Below are positions 24,663 through 31,306 of a stretch of DNA of 34,645 nucleotides, piece after piece; within the stretch, counting starts at the first letter, position 1; each line of letters starts with the position of its first letter. The DNA lies in the IMG/VR virus record IMGVR_UViG_3300023171_000320, positions 1 to 34,645 of that record; one strand, given 5' to 3'. A program made the position numbers and the translations under genes. The notes beneath the pieces are model-generated. The model saw only the letters and a list, made by a program, of their open reading frames with translations. It had not been told where the DNA came from and searched no databases. The stretch is from a virus.

Positions 24663-24980
24663 ATGGAAAGAACCCCTTTTGAAGCGCTGACCGAAGCAGT
24701 TAGCCGCGCCGGCTCTCAATCGGCTTTGGCGCGGGTATGCGGAGTGGGGCAGCCTGCGGTCTGGAAGTGGCTGCAGAGCAGCAAGCGACTTCCCGCTGAG
24801 CACTGCATCACGGTGGAGCGCGAGACGGGGGTTTCGAAGCATCTCTTGCGTCCTGACATCTATCCTGCGGAGCTGTCGTCCGACCCCCTCCCTGACGACA
24901 CTTCCGGCTTCGTAGGCCCTGGCGCCTCGACCGTCGCGTGCGATCGGGGCGCCCTTTTGAACCGGGCGGCGCGAGCATGA
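24663..24980 (+). CDS. YdaS/Cro-like HTH regulator
   Basis: A 105-residue protein with the YdaS-type HTH at residues 6-60: ALTEAVSRAGSQSALARVCG, then VGQPAVWKWLQSSKRLPAEH and TVERETGVSKHLLRPDIYP. Such proteins serve as Cro counterparts opposite a CI-type repressor. The family is sometimes called an antitoxin, but no recognisable YdaT partner follows. It is the first gene of the rightward early operon. The ATG has no properly spaced ribosome-binding site (AGGA abuts it). The C-terminal 35 residues are unstructured-looking. Its stop overlaps the next ATG. Confidence 0.85.
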   Translation: MERTPFEALTEAVSRAGSQSALARVCGVGQPAVWKWLQSSKRLPAEHCITVERETGVSKHLLRPDIYPAELSSDPLPDDTSGFVGPGASTVACDRGALLNRAARA

Positions 24981-25228
24981 CCGATCTTCGCCAGGGCGTC
25001 ACCGACGCGGGCCACGCGGTGCTCGACTGCCTAGACCTTAACCAATCCCGGTGGGGCGACACCGTGACGCAAGACCTGCAGTTGTTGTGGGCGGGCAGTC
25101 TCGCGATGTCGGCCAGCGCCGATCACTTCTCGCTGGCCCAGACACGCACGATGGCTGTCGAGGCGGCTGCACGCCTGATCGACGCGATCGGCGAGATCGA
25201 TCGTTGCATCGCGGCAGGTGAAGCATGA
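24977..25228 (+). CDS. Small early protein of unknown function
   Basis: An 83-residue, mostly helical soluble protein (MTDLRQGVTDAGHAVLDCLD; later MAVEAAARLIDAIGEIDRCI). I do not recognise it. It is coupled to the Cro-like gene by ATGA and to the next gene in the same way, so it is a genuine member of the early operon. A DNA-binding or regulatory accessory role is possible from its place only. Confidence 0.65.
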   Translation: MTDLRQGVTDAGHAVLDCLDLNQSRWGDTVTQDLQLLWAGSLAMSASADHFSLAQTRTMAVEAAARLIDAIGEIDRCIAAGEA

Positions 25229-25722
25229 CGAGCATGCGCACCCCTAAGACCTTTGCCGACGCCATGACCCGCGTCGCCGGGCTCCTCACATGGGAAGTCT
25301 GCGCCAAGCTGGTGAAGCGCTCGACGCGGTGCGTGCGCAACTGGTCGGAGCCGGCATGTGCCAAGCGGCCGACCGTCGACCAGGCGCTGATCCTCGACGC
25401 TGCCTATCAGCGCGAGGGCGGGGAGGGCGCTCCCTTCCGCGAAGCCTATGAATTCCTGCTCGACGTCCGCGTGACCGAGCAGACCGCGTGCCAGCGCGCC
25501 CTTGCCGACGAGATCGCGAACTTCGCGCTCGAGTCCGGCGAGGCGATATCGTTCAGCATGGCGATCACCCATTCCAACGCTTCGCCGGCCGCGGTTCACC
25601 GCGCCGTCGCAGAAGCGACGCATGCGCATACGGCCTCGGCCGCGTTGCTGCGGCGGCTCGCCAGTTTCCTTCCGTTCGGCGCGGGGCCGCACGCGGGAAA
25701 GCTCGGGGGTACCCACCTGTGA
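25225..25722 (+). CDS. Early regulatory-type protein, possibly CII-like
   Basis: A 165-residue protein. Residues 8-45 (TFADAMTRVAGLLTWEVCAK, then LVKRSTRCVRNWSEP) look like an HTH, followed by a helical domain with PTVDQALILDAAYQREGGEG that resembles the layout of CP76/CII-type phage regulators. The resemblance is weak and based on pattern. Its place between a Cro-like gene and the late activator fits a role in the lysis-lysogeny decision. Start and stop overlap both neighbours. Confidence 0.6.
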   Translation: MTSMRTPKTFADAMTRVAGLLTWEVCAKLVKRSTRCVRNWSEPACAKRPTVDQALILDAAYQREGGEGAPFREAYEFLLDVRVTEQTACQRALADEIANFALESGEAISFSMAITHSNASPAAVHRAVAEATHAHTASAALLRRLASFLPFGAGPHAGKLGGTHL

Positions 25723-26069
25723 AGAAGACGTCGCGTCCCAGAATTCCGACCATCCACTGCCCGCACTGCAACGCGCGGTCGATGGCTCGCACCAGCGAAC
25801 AGCTCTCGCCTACCTACCGCGAAATGCGGCTGCGTTGCGAGGACGACGATTGCGGTCACCAGTTCGTCATCCAGATCTCGGTGATCCGCACCGTCGTGGC
25901 GAGCCGCAAGCCGAACCCGGAGGTCACGCTCCCTTTCTCCAACCCGAACCTGACGGCGCAGCGACCGAAACCGGCCAATGACGACGCGATGGTTCCGACC
26001 CCGGCCAACGACGACGTGCCCCACCTGACCGAGGCTGTCACCGCGGCTGTCGATCCCATGACCGGCTGA
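25719..26069 (+). CDS. ogr: Ogr/Delta-type zinc-finger late transcription activator
   Basis: A 116-residue protein starting at GTG 25719, which overlaps the previous stop. Cys14, Cys17, Cys40 and Cys45 form the CX2C-X22-CX4C zinc site. The flanking residues ARTSEQLSPTYREMRLRCED and GHQFVIQISVIRTV match the Ogr/Delta family, which recruits RNA polymerase through its alpha subunit to late promoters. P2 Ogr has 72 residues; this one has an extra Pro/Asn-rich tail with a repeated PANDD motif. In P2 the gene follows D, whereas here it is inside the early operon, which would make late activation a direct consequence of early transcription. Confidence 0.88.
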   Translation: MKKTSRPRIPTIHCPHCNARSMARTSEQLSPTYREMRLRCEDDDCGHQFVIQISVIRTVVASRKPNPEVTLPFSNPNLTAQRPKPANDDAMVPTPANDDVPHLTEAVTAAVDPMTG

Positions 26070-26112
26070 TCCCCGCGGCCCCGGCCGCACCGCCCCCGCT
26101 GATCTACTTCCC

Positions 26113-26133
26113 CCCGGCGAACCCTTCGCCGGG
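26113..26133 (+). promoter_or_regulatory. Strong hairpin in the leader of the replication gene
   Basis: A perfect 9-bp stem (CCCGGCGAA and TTCGCCGGG) with a 3-nt CCC loop lies in the only sizeable gap of the early operon, 36 bp before the replication gene. No T-run follows. It may be an RNA processing or attenuation element, or part of an origin. Confidence 0.4.
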
Positions 26134-26168
26134 AACGGCCCCCGCTTGCCCGAAAGACTCGCCTTTCC

Positions 26169-28889
26169 ATGCGTTCAGACCTGCACCGAGATCTGCTGCT
26201 CCGCCTGAAGACCGACTTCGGTCTGCAGGTGAAGGGCACCTATCTGCGCAACGGCCGGTGCCCCGCGGAGCATGGCGGCTGCGGCAAGAAAGACGTCCTT
26301 TGGTCCAACGCCGAAAAGCCGTGGATCCTCCGCTGCGGACGCGAGGACAAATGCGGCGAGACCTTCGCCGTCAAATCGCTCTACCCCGAGATCTTCGACG
26401 ACTGGTCGAAGCGCCACGTCAAGACGCCCGAGGCCCCGAACGCCGCGGCCGACGCCTACCTGTCGCACGCCCGCGGCTTCGACCTGCTCGGCCTGCGCGG
26501 GTTCTACACGCAGGAATCATATCACGATCGCAAGCTCGACATCGGCTCGGCGACCGTCCGTTTCCCGCTCCCCGGCGGCACCTATTGGGAACGCCTGATC
26601 GACCAGCCCGGCCGGTTCGGGGACAAGAAGGCGAACTTCGCGTTCGGCGGCTCCTACAAGGGCGAATGGTGGTCGATGCTGCCGATCGAGACGCTCGCCG
26701 CGGCGGACTCGATCTGGCTGGTCGAGGGTATCTTCGACTCCATCGCCATGGTGCAGACCGGCAAGCAGGCCGCGGTCAGCCTCATGAGCTGCAACAACTA
26801 CCCGGCGAACGCCCTCGAGGCCCTGCGCCGTGCCGCGGCCGAGCTGGGGAAGAAGACGCCCAAGATCATCTTCGCGTTCGACGTCGGTAAGGCCGGCGTC
26901 AGCTACACCCGCAAGTTTGTGAAGCAGGCGCGCGAGGATGGCTGGATCGTCGGCGCCGCCCAGGTCCGTCCCGATGGCGAGGGCGAGAAGCGCGACTGGA
27001 ACGACCTCGCGCTGGCGGACGAGCTGAAGTCCGAGAACCTTGCCGACTACCTCTACAACGGCGACGTCACGATCGCGTCGGACGCCTCCGAAAAGGCGAT
27101 GCTGATCTACAAGCGCAACCGCTACGCGTCCTTCCCCTTAGTGTTCGGCGGGCGCCAGCTCTGGGCGACATTCTCGGTCGAGCGCATCCAGGCCGTCCAG
27201 CAGCAATGGATGGAGAGCGACGACCCCGAGTTCGCCGCCTTCAAGGAAATGGCGCCCCAGGACCGCTGGGATAAGGCCGCGGCCGAGGCGATCGACATCA
27301 CCGAACTCGCGAATTGCGTGTTCCGTACCCTGTATTTCCAGAAGGATGCCGCGCTCGAGGAAGGCGCCTACTTCCTCCGCGTCGACTTCCCGTCCGACCG
27401 GCCGACCGTAAAGGCGACCTTCTCGGGCTCGGCTGTCACCACCAGCGGCGAGTTCACCAAGCGCCTGGCATCCGTCGCGCCTGGCGCACTGTGGACCGGG
27501 TCGCAGCATCAGATCGCCCGCCTGATGCAGATGCAGTGGGGCAAGATCCGCACGGTCGAGGCGATCCAGCACACCGGCTATTCGATCGACCACGACGCCT
27601 ACATCTTCGGCGACATCGCCGTGCATCGCGGTCGCGTCTACAATCCGAACGAGGATGATTATTTCGTCCTAGGCAAGCGCTCGGTCAAACTGCGCACGAC
27701 CGACCGCCTGCTGCGCATCACCTACGACGCAGACAAGCTCGACCTGTCATGGGTCAAGGATCTCGTCACCGCGTATCGCGCCAAGGGCGTCGTTGTCCTC
27801 GCCTTCTGGGTGCTGGCGCTGTTCGCCGAGCAGATCCGCAACATGCAGGACTCGCTGGCGTTCCTCGAGGCGACCGGCCTACCCGGCACCGGCAAATCGA
27901 CCCTCCTCGAATTCCTGTGGAAGGTGTCGGGCCGCTCGAATTACGAGGGGTTCGATCCGACCAAGGCGACGTCGGCCGGCATCGCGCGCACCATGGGGCA
28001 GGTCGGCAATCTGCCCGTCGTGCTGATCGAGGGCGACCGCAGCAAGGATAGCCCGCACGCCAAGCGGTTCGAATGGGACGAGCTGAAGACGGCCTATAAC
28101 GGTCGCGCCGTCCGCACGCGCGCCATTGCGAACGGCGGCATGGAGACGTTCGAACCGCCTTTCCGCGGTGCAATCATCATCGCGCAGAACGACGTCGTCG
28201 AGGGCTCGCCGGCGATCACCGAGCGCATTCTCGGCATCCACTTCGACAAGTCGCATTTCAGCGAGGCGGGCAAGACAGCGGCCGAGCGTCTGTCGGCCGT
28301 GCCGATGGAGGATATCAGCGGCTTCCCGGTGCATATCGTCCGGCGCGAGAAAGAGATCCTCGAGCGGTACCGTGCCGCCTTCGCCCATCACGAAGCGGCG
28401 ATGCTGAAGCATCCCGGCATCCGCAACGGCCGTCTCGCCAAAAACCACGCCCAGCTCGCCGCGATGCTCGACGCCATGCGCATCGTCGTGCGGACGCTGT
28501 CTGACGCCGACGTCGCCGCGGCGCATGCCGCGATCGTCGACATGCTCGAGCAGCGCCAGAAGGCGGTCGAGACGGATCACCCGCATGTCGAATGGTTCTG
28601 GGAGCGCGTAGACCACATGCGCGCGCTGGAAGGACCATCGGTCGAGCGGCCGATCAACCATAGCCGCACGCCCGACGTCCTCGCGATCAACCTGGTCCAG
28701 TTCGAGCAGCGCTGCGGCGAACTCAACCAGCGGATGCCGTGCGCAGCCAACGAGCTGAAGCGCCTCCTCCGGTCCTCGAAGGCCCGCAAGTTCGAAGCCG
28801 TGAAGACGGTCAACTCGGTCACCGACAAGTCGGTCGCCTGCTGGGTCTTCCGCAATCCCGACCACCTCTCCCCAACCCCCAAGAGCTGA
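26169..28889 (+). CDS. Primase-helicase-type replication protein (zinc ribbon, TOPRIM, P-loop ATPase)
   Basis: A 906-residue protein. An N-terminal zinc ribbon uses Cys31, Cys38, Cys56 and Cys62. A TOPRIM-like domain has WLVEGIFDS (Glu186) and IIFAFDVG (Asp238). The Walker A motif GLPGTGKST lies at 570-578 (Lys576), with VVLIEGD as a probable Walker B near 620 and IIIAQND as a sensor-like segment near 677. This is the P4-alpha/DUF927-like arrangement for unwinding and priming at an origin. P2 instead uses the nicking protein A, so this phage probably does not replicate by P2-type rolling circle. It begins after a 99-bp spacer and is the largest early gene. Confidence 0.85.
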   Translation: MRSDLHRDLLLRLKTDFGLQVKGTYLRNGRCPAEHGGCGKKDVLWSNAEKPWILRCGREDKCGETFAVKSLYPEIFDDWSKRHVKTPEAPNAAADAYLSHARGFDLLGLRGFYTQESYHDRKLDIGSATVRFPLPGGTYWERLIDQPGRFGDKKANFAFGGSYKGEWWSMLPIETLAAADSIWLVEGIFDSIAMVQTGKQAAVSLMSCNNYPANALEALRRAAAELGKKTPKIIFAFDVGKAGVSYTRKFVKQAREDGWIVGAAQVRPDGEGEKRDWNDLALADELKSENLADYLYNGDVTIASDASEKAMLIYKRNRYASFPLVFGGRQLWATFSVERIQAVQQQWMESDDPEFAAFKEMAPQDRWDKAAAEAIDITELANCVFRTLYFQKDAALEEGAYFLRVDFPSDRPTVKATFSGSAVTTSGEFTKRLASVAPGALWTGSQHQIARLMQMQWGKIRTVEAIQHTGYSIDHDAYIFGDIAVHRGRVYNPNEDDYFVLGKRSVKLRTTDRLLRITYDADKLDLSWVKDLVTAYRAKGVVVLAFWVLALFAEQIRNMQDSLAFLEATGLPGTGKSTLLEFLWKVSGRSNYEGFDPTKATSAGIARTMGQVGNLPVVLIEGDRSKDSPHAKRFEWDELKTAYNGRAVRTRAIANGGMETFEPPFRGAIIIAQNDVVEGSPAITERILGIHFDKSHFSEAGKTAAERLSAVPMEDISGFPVHIVRREKEILERYRAAFAHHEAAMLKHPGIRNGRLAKNHAQLAAMLDAMRIVVRTLSDADVAAAHAAIVDMLEQRQKAVETDHPHVEWFWERVDHMRALEGPSVERPINHSRTPDVLAINLVQFEQRCGELNQRMPCAANELKRLLRSSKARKFEAVKTVNSVTDKSVACWVFRNPDHLSPTPKS

Positions 28890-28897
28890 AAGGCCGC

Positions 28898-29320
28898 ATG
28901 ATGTTGCACGTCACCATAGCAGCGCGCCGCGAGGGCCAGAGCCTCGCCGCCCGCATCATGACACCCGCCCACTATCTCCGCCTGCGCCGCACCGCGGCCG
29001 GCTTGTCGATCGCCCAGGTTGCCGAGCGCCTGATGCCCCGCGCGGACTTCCGCCACATGACGGCCGCGTTCCTACGCGTGATCGAGACGGACGGCTGCAC
29101 CGCGAAGAACCGCGAGCATATCGAGCGCTTGGCGTCGGTCTACCCGTTCGACCCGGACGTCTATTTCCAGCTCACCACCAGCGACACGCCGCGGATCTGC
29201 AGCGGCTGCGGCTGCTCGGCGTTCGATCCGTGCCACGGCACCGAGGGCGTCTGCAGCTGGAGCATGCTCGACGCATGCGGCCGCTGCACCAACGCCATCG
29301 CTAAGCGGGCAGCGGCATGA
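28898..29320 (+). CDS. HTH protein with C-terminal Cys-rich motif
   Basis: A 140-residue protein. Residues 23-60 (TPAHYLRLRRTAAGLSIAQVAERL) resemble an XRE-type HTH. The last 40 residues hold seven Cys (101, 104, 106, 112, 119, 127, 130) in a CxxCxC...CxxC arrangement with a conserved-looking CSW. This motif is familiar from unnamed alphaproteobacterial phage proteins and probably binds zinc. It follows the replication gene and is coupled to the next gene by ATGA. A regulatory role is likely but undefined. Confidence 0.7.
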   Translation: MMLHVTIAARREGQSLAARIMTPAHYLRLRRTAAGLSIAQVAERLMPRADFRHMTAAFLRVIETDGCTAKNREHIERLASVYPFDPDVYFQLTTSDTPRICSGCGCSAFDPCHGTEGVCSWSMLDACGRCTNAIAKRAAA

Positions 29321-29499
29321 TGGCCAGCGCCCCGATCCACCCCTTCGCGTGTGACTGCGAAGCCTGCGATCCCGACCAGGACAACGGCTTCCAGACCTTC
29401 ATGGCGCAGGTCACTGGCCTCGCTGCCGGCGCCGTCATCGTCGGCCTGATCGAAGCCGCCCGCGCGATCCTCCCCCTGATCGAAAGGCTCGCGTCATGA
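29317..29499 (+). CDS. Small protein with one membrane-like segment
   Basis: A 60-residue protein with an N-terminal Cys-containing part (FACDCEACDPDQD) and a hydrophobic C-terminal segment (about residues 32-56). Unrecognised. Both ends overlap neighbouring genes by four bases (ATGA), which supports it as a real gene in the chain. Confidence 0.5.
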   Translation: MMASAPIHPFACDCEACDPDQDNGFQTFMAQVTGLAAGAVIVGLIEAARAILPLIERLAS

Positions 29500-29855
29500 A
29501 CATGCTGACGATGCGCACCATTCGCGACGAGGGCGGCCTGGTCCGCCACATGCCGATGCCGTTCGTACCCGCGAAGCCCGGCAAGAAGGCGCGGGTCGTG
29601 CCGGACCCGATCCAGACCAACGGCGAAGCTGCAGCGGAAGAGCTGCGTCTCCTGGTCGAGCGCGCCGAGCGCATCGTGGAGGAGATCAAGGGCGCGCAGG
29701 ATGATCTGAAGGAGGTCATCGCCGAGGCCAAGGGCCGGGGATACGACGGCCGGGCTTTCCGGAAAATCATGGCGATCCGGCTCAAGAAAAAGGAGGAGTT
29801 CCTTCAGGAGGAGGGCGTCCTCGAGACGTATCTCCAAGCGCTGGGGATGCTGTAA
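29496..29855 (+). CDS. GapR-like (DUF2312) DNA-binding protein
   Basis: A 119-residue protein. Residues 44-119 match the DUF2312/GapR family: EELRLLVERAERIVEEIKGA, DDLKEVIAEAKGRGYDGRAF, then RKIMAIRLKKKEEF and a QALGM end. Chromosomal GapR of Caulobacter is about 89 residues, binds overtwisted DNA ahead of RNA and DNA polymerases, and assists topoisomerases. The 43-residue N-terminal extension (Pro/Lys-rich, FVPAKPGKKARVV) is additional. In the phage it may manage supercoiling during replication or compete with the host protein. It is fully embedded in the coupled early operon. Confidence 0.85.
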   Translation: MNMLTMRTIRDEGGLVRHMPMPFVPAKPGKKARVVPDPIQTNGEAAAEELRLLVERAERIVEEIKGAQDDLKEVIAEAKGRGYDGRAFRKIMAIRLKKKEEFLQEEGVLETYLQALGML

Positions 29856-30364
29856 TGCGTCGCTGGCAGAACGATTACGAGCTGCTCGCATGCGTGGCGT
29901 CGCGCCTGCATGTGCAGCGGATCGTCGGCTATCCCGACCTAGTCGAGACGAACCGCATGACGCCCGCGACCGCGGCCGACGGCATCCGGATCATGGGCAC
30001 GATCGCCTGCAGCTGGTGGGCGATTGCCGAGCGCCAGCCTGAACAGGCGTGGATCTACGACCCCGAGCTGGGCGGCGCCTGGCCGTATGAGCGCATTGCC
30101 GCACTGAAGGTCGCCGCCAAGCGCCCGCGCGCCGCGGCGATCGACCTGCCGAACGATTTCGAGATCGTCGGGTTCGCCGACGCGATCGACACGCTGATCT
30201 GGTGGGAAACCGCCCGCCCGTCCGCGCGCCTGATCGTCGGCCCCTGTGGCATCGTTCCCGTCACCCAGCCGGCCGCGCCCGTCGTCCCCGCCAAGCCCGC
30301 CACACCGGCCGCGCAGCCCGCCCCGCGCGCCGGTCAACCCTTCCTGTTCGGAGAAGCCGCATGA
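29855..30364 (+). CDS. Early protein of unknown function
   Basis: A 169-residue protein. The first 135 residues look globular (RRWQNDYELLACVASRLHVQ; GIRIMGTIACSWWAIAERQP; WWETARPSARLIVGPCGIVP). The end is a Pro/Ala-rich tail finishing GQPFLFGEAA. I do not recognise the family. The ATG shares one base with the preceding stop (TAATG) and the stop overlaps the next ATG. Confidence 0.6.
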   Translation: MRRWQNDYELLACVASRLHVQRIVGYPDLVETNRMTPATAADGIRIMGTIACSWWAIAERQPEQAWIYDPELGGAWPYERIAALKVAAKRPRAAAIDLPNDFEIVGFADAIDTLIWWETARPSARLIVGPCGIVPVTQPAAPVVPAKPATPAAQPAPRAGQPFLFGEAA

Positions 30365-30489
30365 GCACGAAACCTGCCGCGCCTGGCTGGCGCAAGTCGA
30401 AGACCGCAATCGCGATCCTCATCGCCATCATCGCCTCGCCGTTCGTCCTGATCATGCTGTTCGCCAGCATGAACGAAGGTCGCCGGTGA
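30361..30489 (+). CDS. Tiny single-pass membrane protein
   Basis: A 42-residue protein: a basic start (KPAAPGWRKSK), one hydrophobic segment (about residues 16-37) and a short charged tail. Both ends overlap neighbouring genes. Its function is unknown; small early membrane proteins of phages are sometimes exclusion or inhibition factors, but nothing here shows that. Confidence 0.5.
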   Translation: MSTKPAAPGWRKSKTAIAILIAIIASPFVLIMLFASMNEGRR

Positions 30490-30689
30490 TGTGGGCCGCA
30501 CACCGCGCCGCCCAGATGGTGGAGATTGAACAGCTTGAGCAGCTGCAGCGCGAACGCGCGCTGACCAGCGCGGAGAGCGCCCGGCTAGAGAAGCTTCTCT
30601 ACAACGAGAAGCAACGCGCTCGCCGCCTGCGGGACCAGATCCGCGCAACCCGCGCGAAGCTGCGCAAGCTCGAGGCGATGGCAGCATGA
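30489..30689 (+). CDS. Small coiled-coil protein
   Basis: A 66-residue, almost entirely charged helical protein (MVEIEQLEQLQRERALTSAE, then EKQRARRLRDQIRATRAKLR) with heptad-like leucines. ATG 30489 shares a base with the preceding stop (TGATG). Unrecognised; probably an oligomeric or adaptor protein. Confidence 0.5.
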   Translation: MWAAHRAAQMVEIEQLEQLQRERALTSAESARLEKLLYNEKQRARRLRDQIRATRAKLRKLEAMAA

Positions 30690-31306
30690 GCATGCCCGAT
30701 ATCGAGCCCGGCTATCCATTGCGGTATCCGAATGGTCGCCCCCGCACCGCCACGCGCAAACCCGCGCTATTCCGAAACGCCGGCAGCCACATGACCCTGA
30801 CCACGTCGCGCAAGCGGCTGCGCGACCAGATCGCACTGATGACGCGCACCGGTAAGGACTGGCGCGTCACCAACATGGTGCTGTCGACGAACATCCGCTT
30901 CACCGCCTCCGGCTCTCGCGATCAGAATGTCAGTCGACGCGATCCCGAGGATCCGGGCGTCGCCTTCTACTTCGATCTCGACGGCCGATCACATGTCCTC
31001 GCGTGCGATCGCTGGGACACGGTGCCCGACAACATCACCGCGATCGCCGCCCATATCGAGGCCCTTCGCGGTCAGGAGCGTTGGGGCGTCGCGGATTTGC
31101 GTCAGGCGTTCGCAGGGCACATCGCTCTGCCCGCGCCCGATCCTTGGTGGGCCGTCCTCGGCGTCGACCGGCGCGCGGACGCTGCGACGATCGACAGCGC
31201 TTACCGCGCCCTCGCCAAGGCCGCACATCCGAACGCCGGCGGCGAGCGTGCCGTGTGGGATCGTCTCAGCGCGGCCTATCAGCAGGCGAAGGCGGCGCAG
31301 GCTTAA
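30686..31306 (+). CDS. J-domain protein with HPN in place of HPD
   Basis: A 206-residue protein. The N-terminal 140 residues are an unknown domain (SRKRLRDQIALMTRTGKDWR; GVAFYFDLDGRSHVLACDRW). The C-terminal 60 residues form a J domain: PWWAVLGVDRRADAATIDSA, then YRALAKAAHPNAGG. The conserved His-Pro-Asp is His181-Pro182-Asn183. The Asp of HPD is generally needed to stimulate DnaK ATPase, so this may be a J-like protein that binds but does not activate. Related phage proteins with an intact HPD occur, as far as I recall. Host chaperone capture for replication is a possible role. It is coupled to both neighbours. Confidence 0.8.
   Translation: MSMPDIEPGYPLRYPNGRPRTATRKPALFRNAGSHMTLTTSRKRLRDQIALMTRTGKDWRVTNMVLSTNIRFTASGSRDQNVSRRDPEDPGVAFYFDLDGRSHVLACDRWDTVPDNITAIAAHIEALRGQERWGVADLRQAFAGHIALPAPDPWWAVLGVDRRADAATIDSAYRALAKAAHPNAGGERAVWDRLSAAYQQAKAAQA

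Noticed and set aside
24663-25228. YdaS/YdaT-type toxin-antitoxin pair
   Set aside because: The first gene is YdaS-like, but its position opposite the repressor fits a Cro role and the next protein shows no toxin features.
27879-28865. 328-codon open frame on the minus strand
   Set aside because: Antisense to the ATPase half of the replication protein, whose Walker A motif is clear on the + strand.
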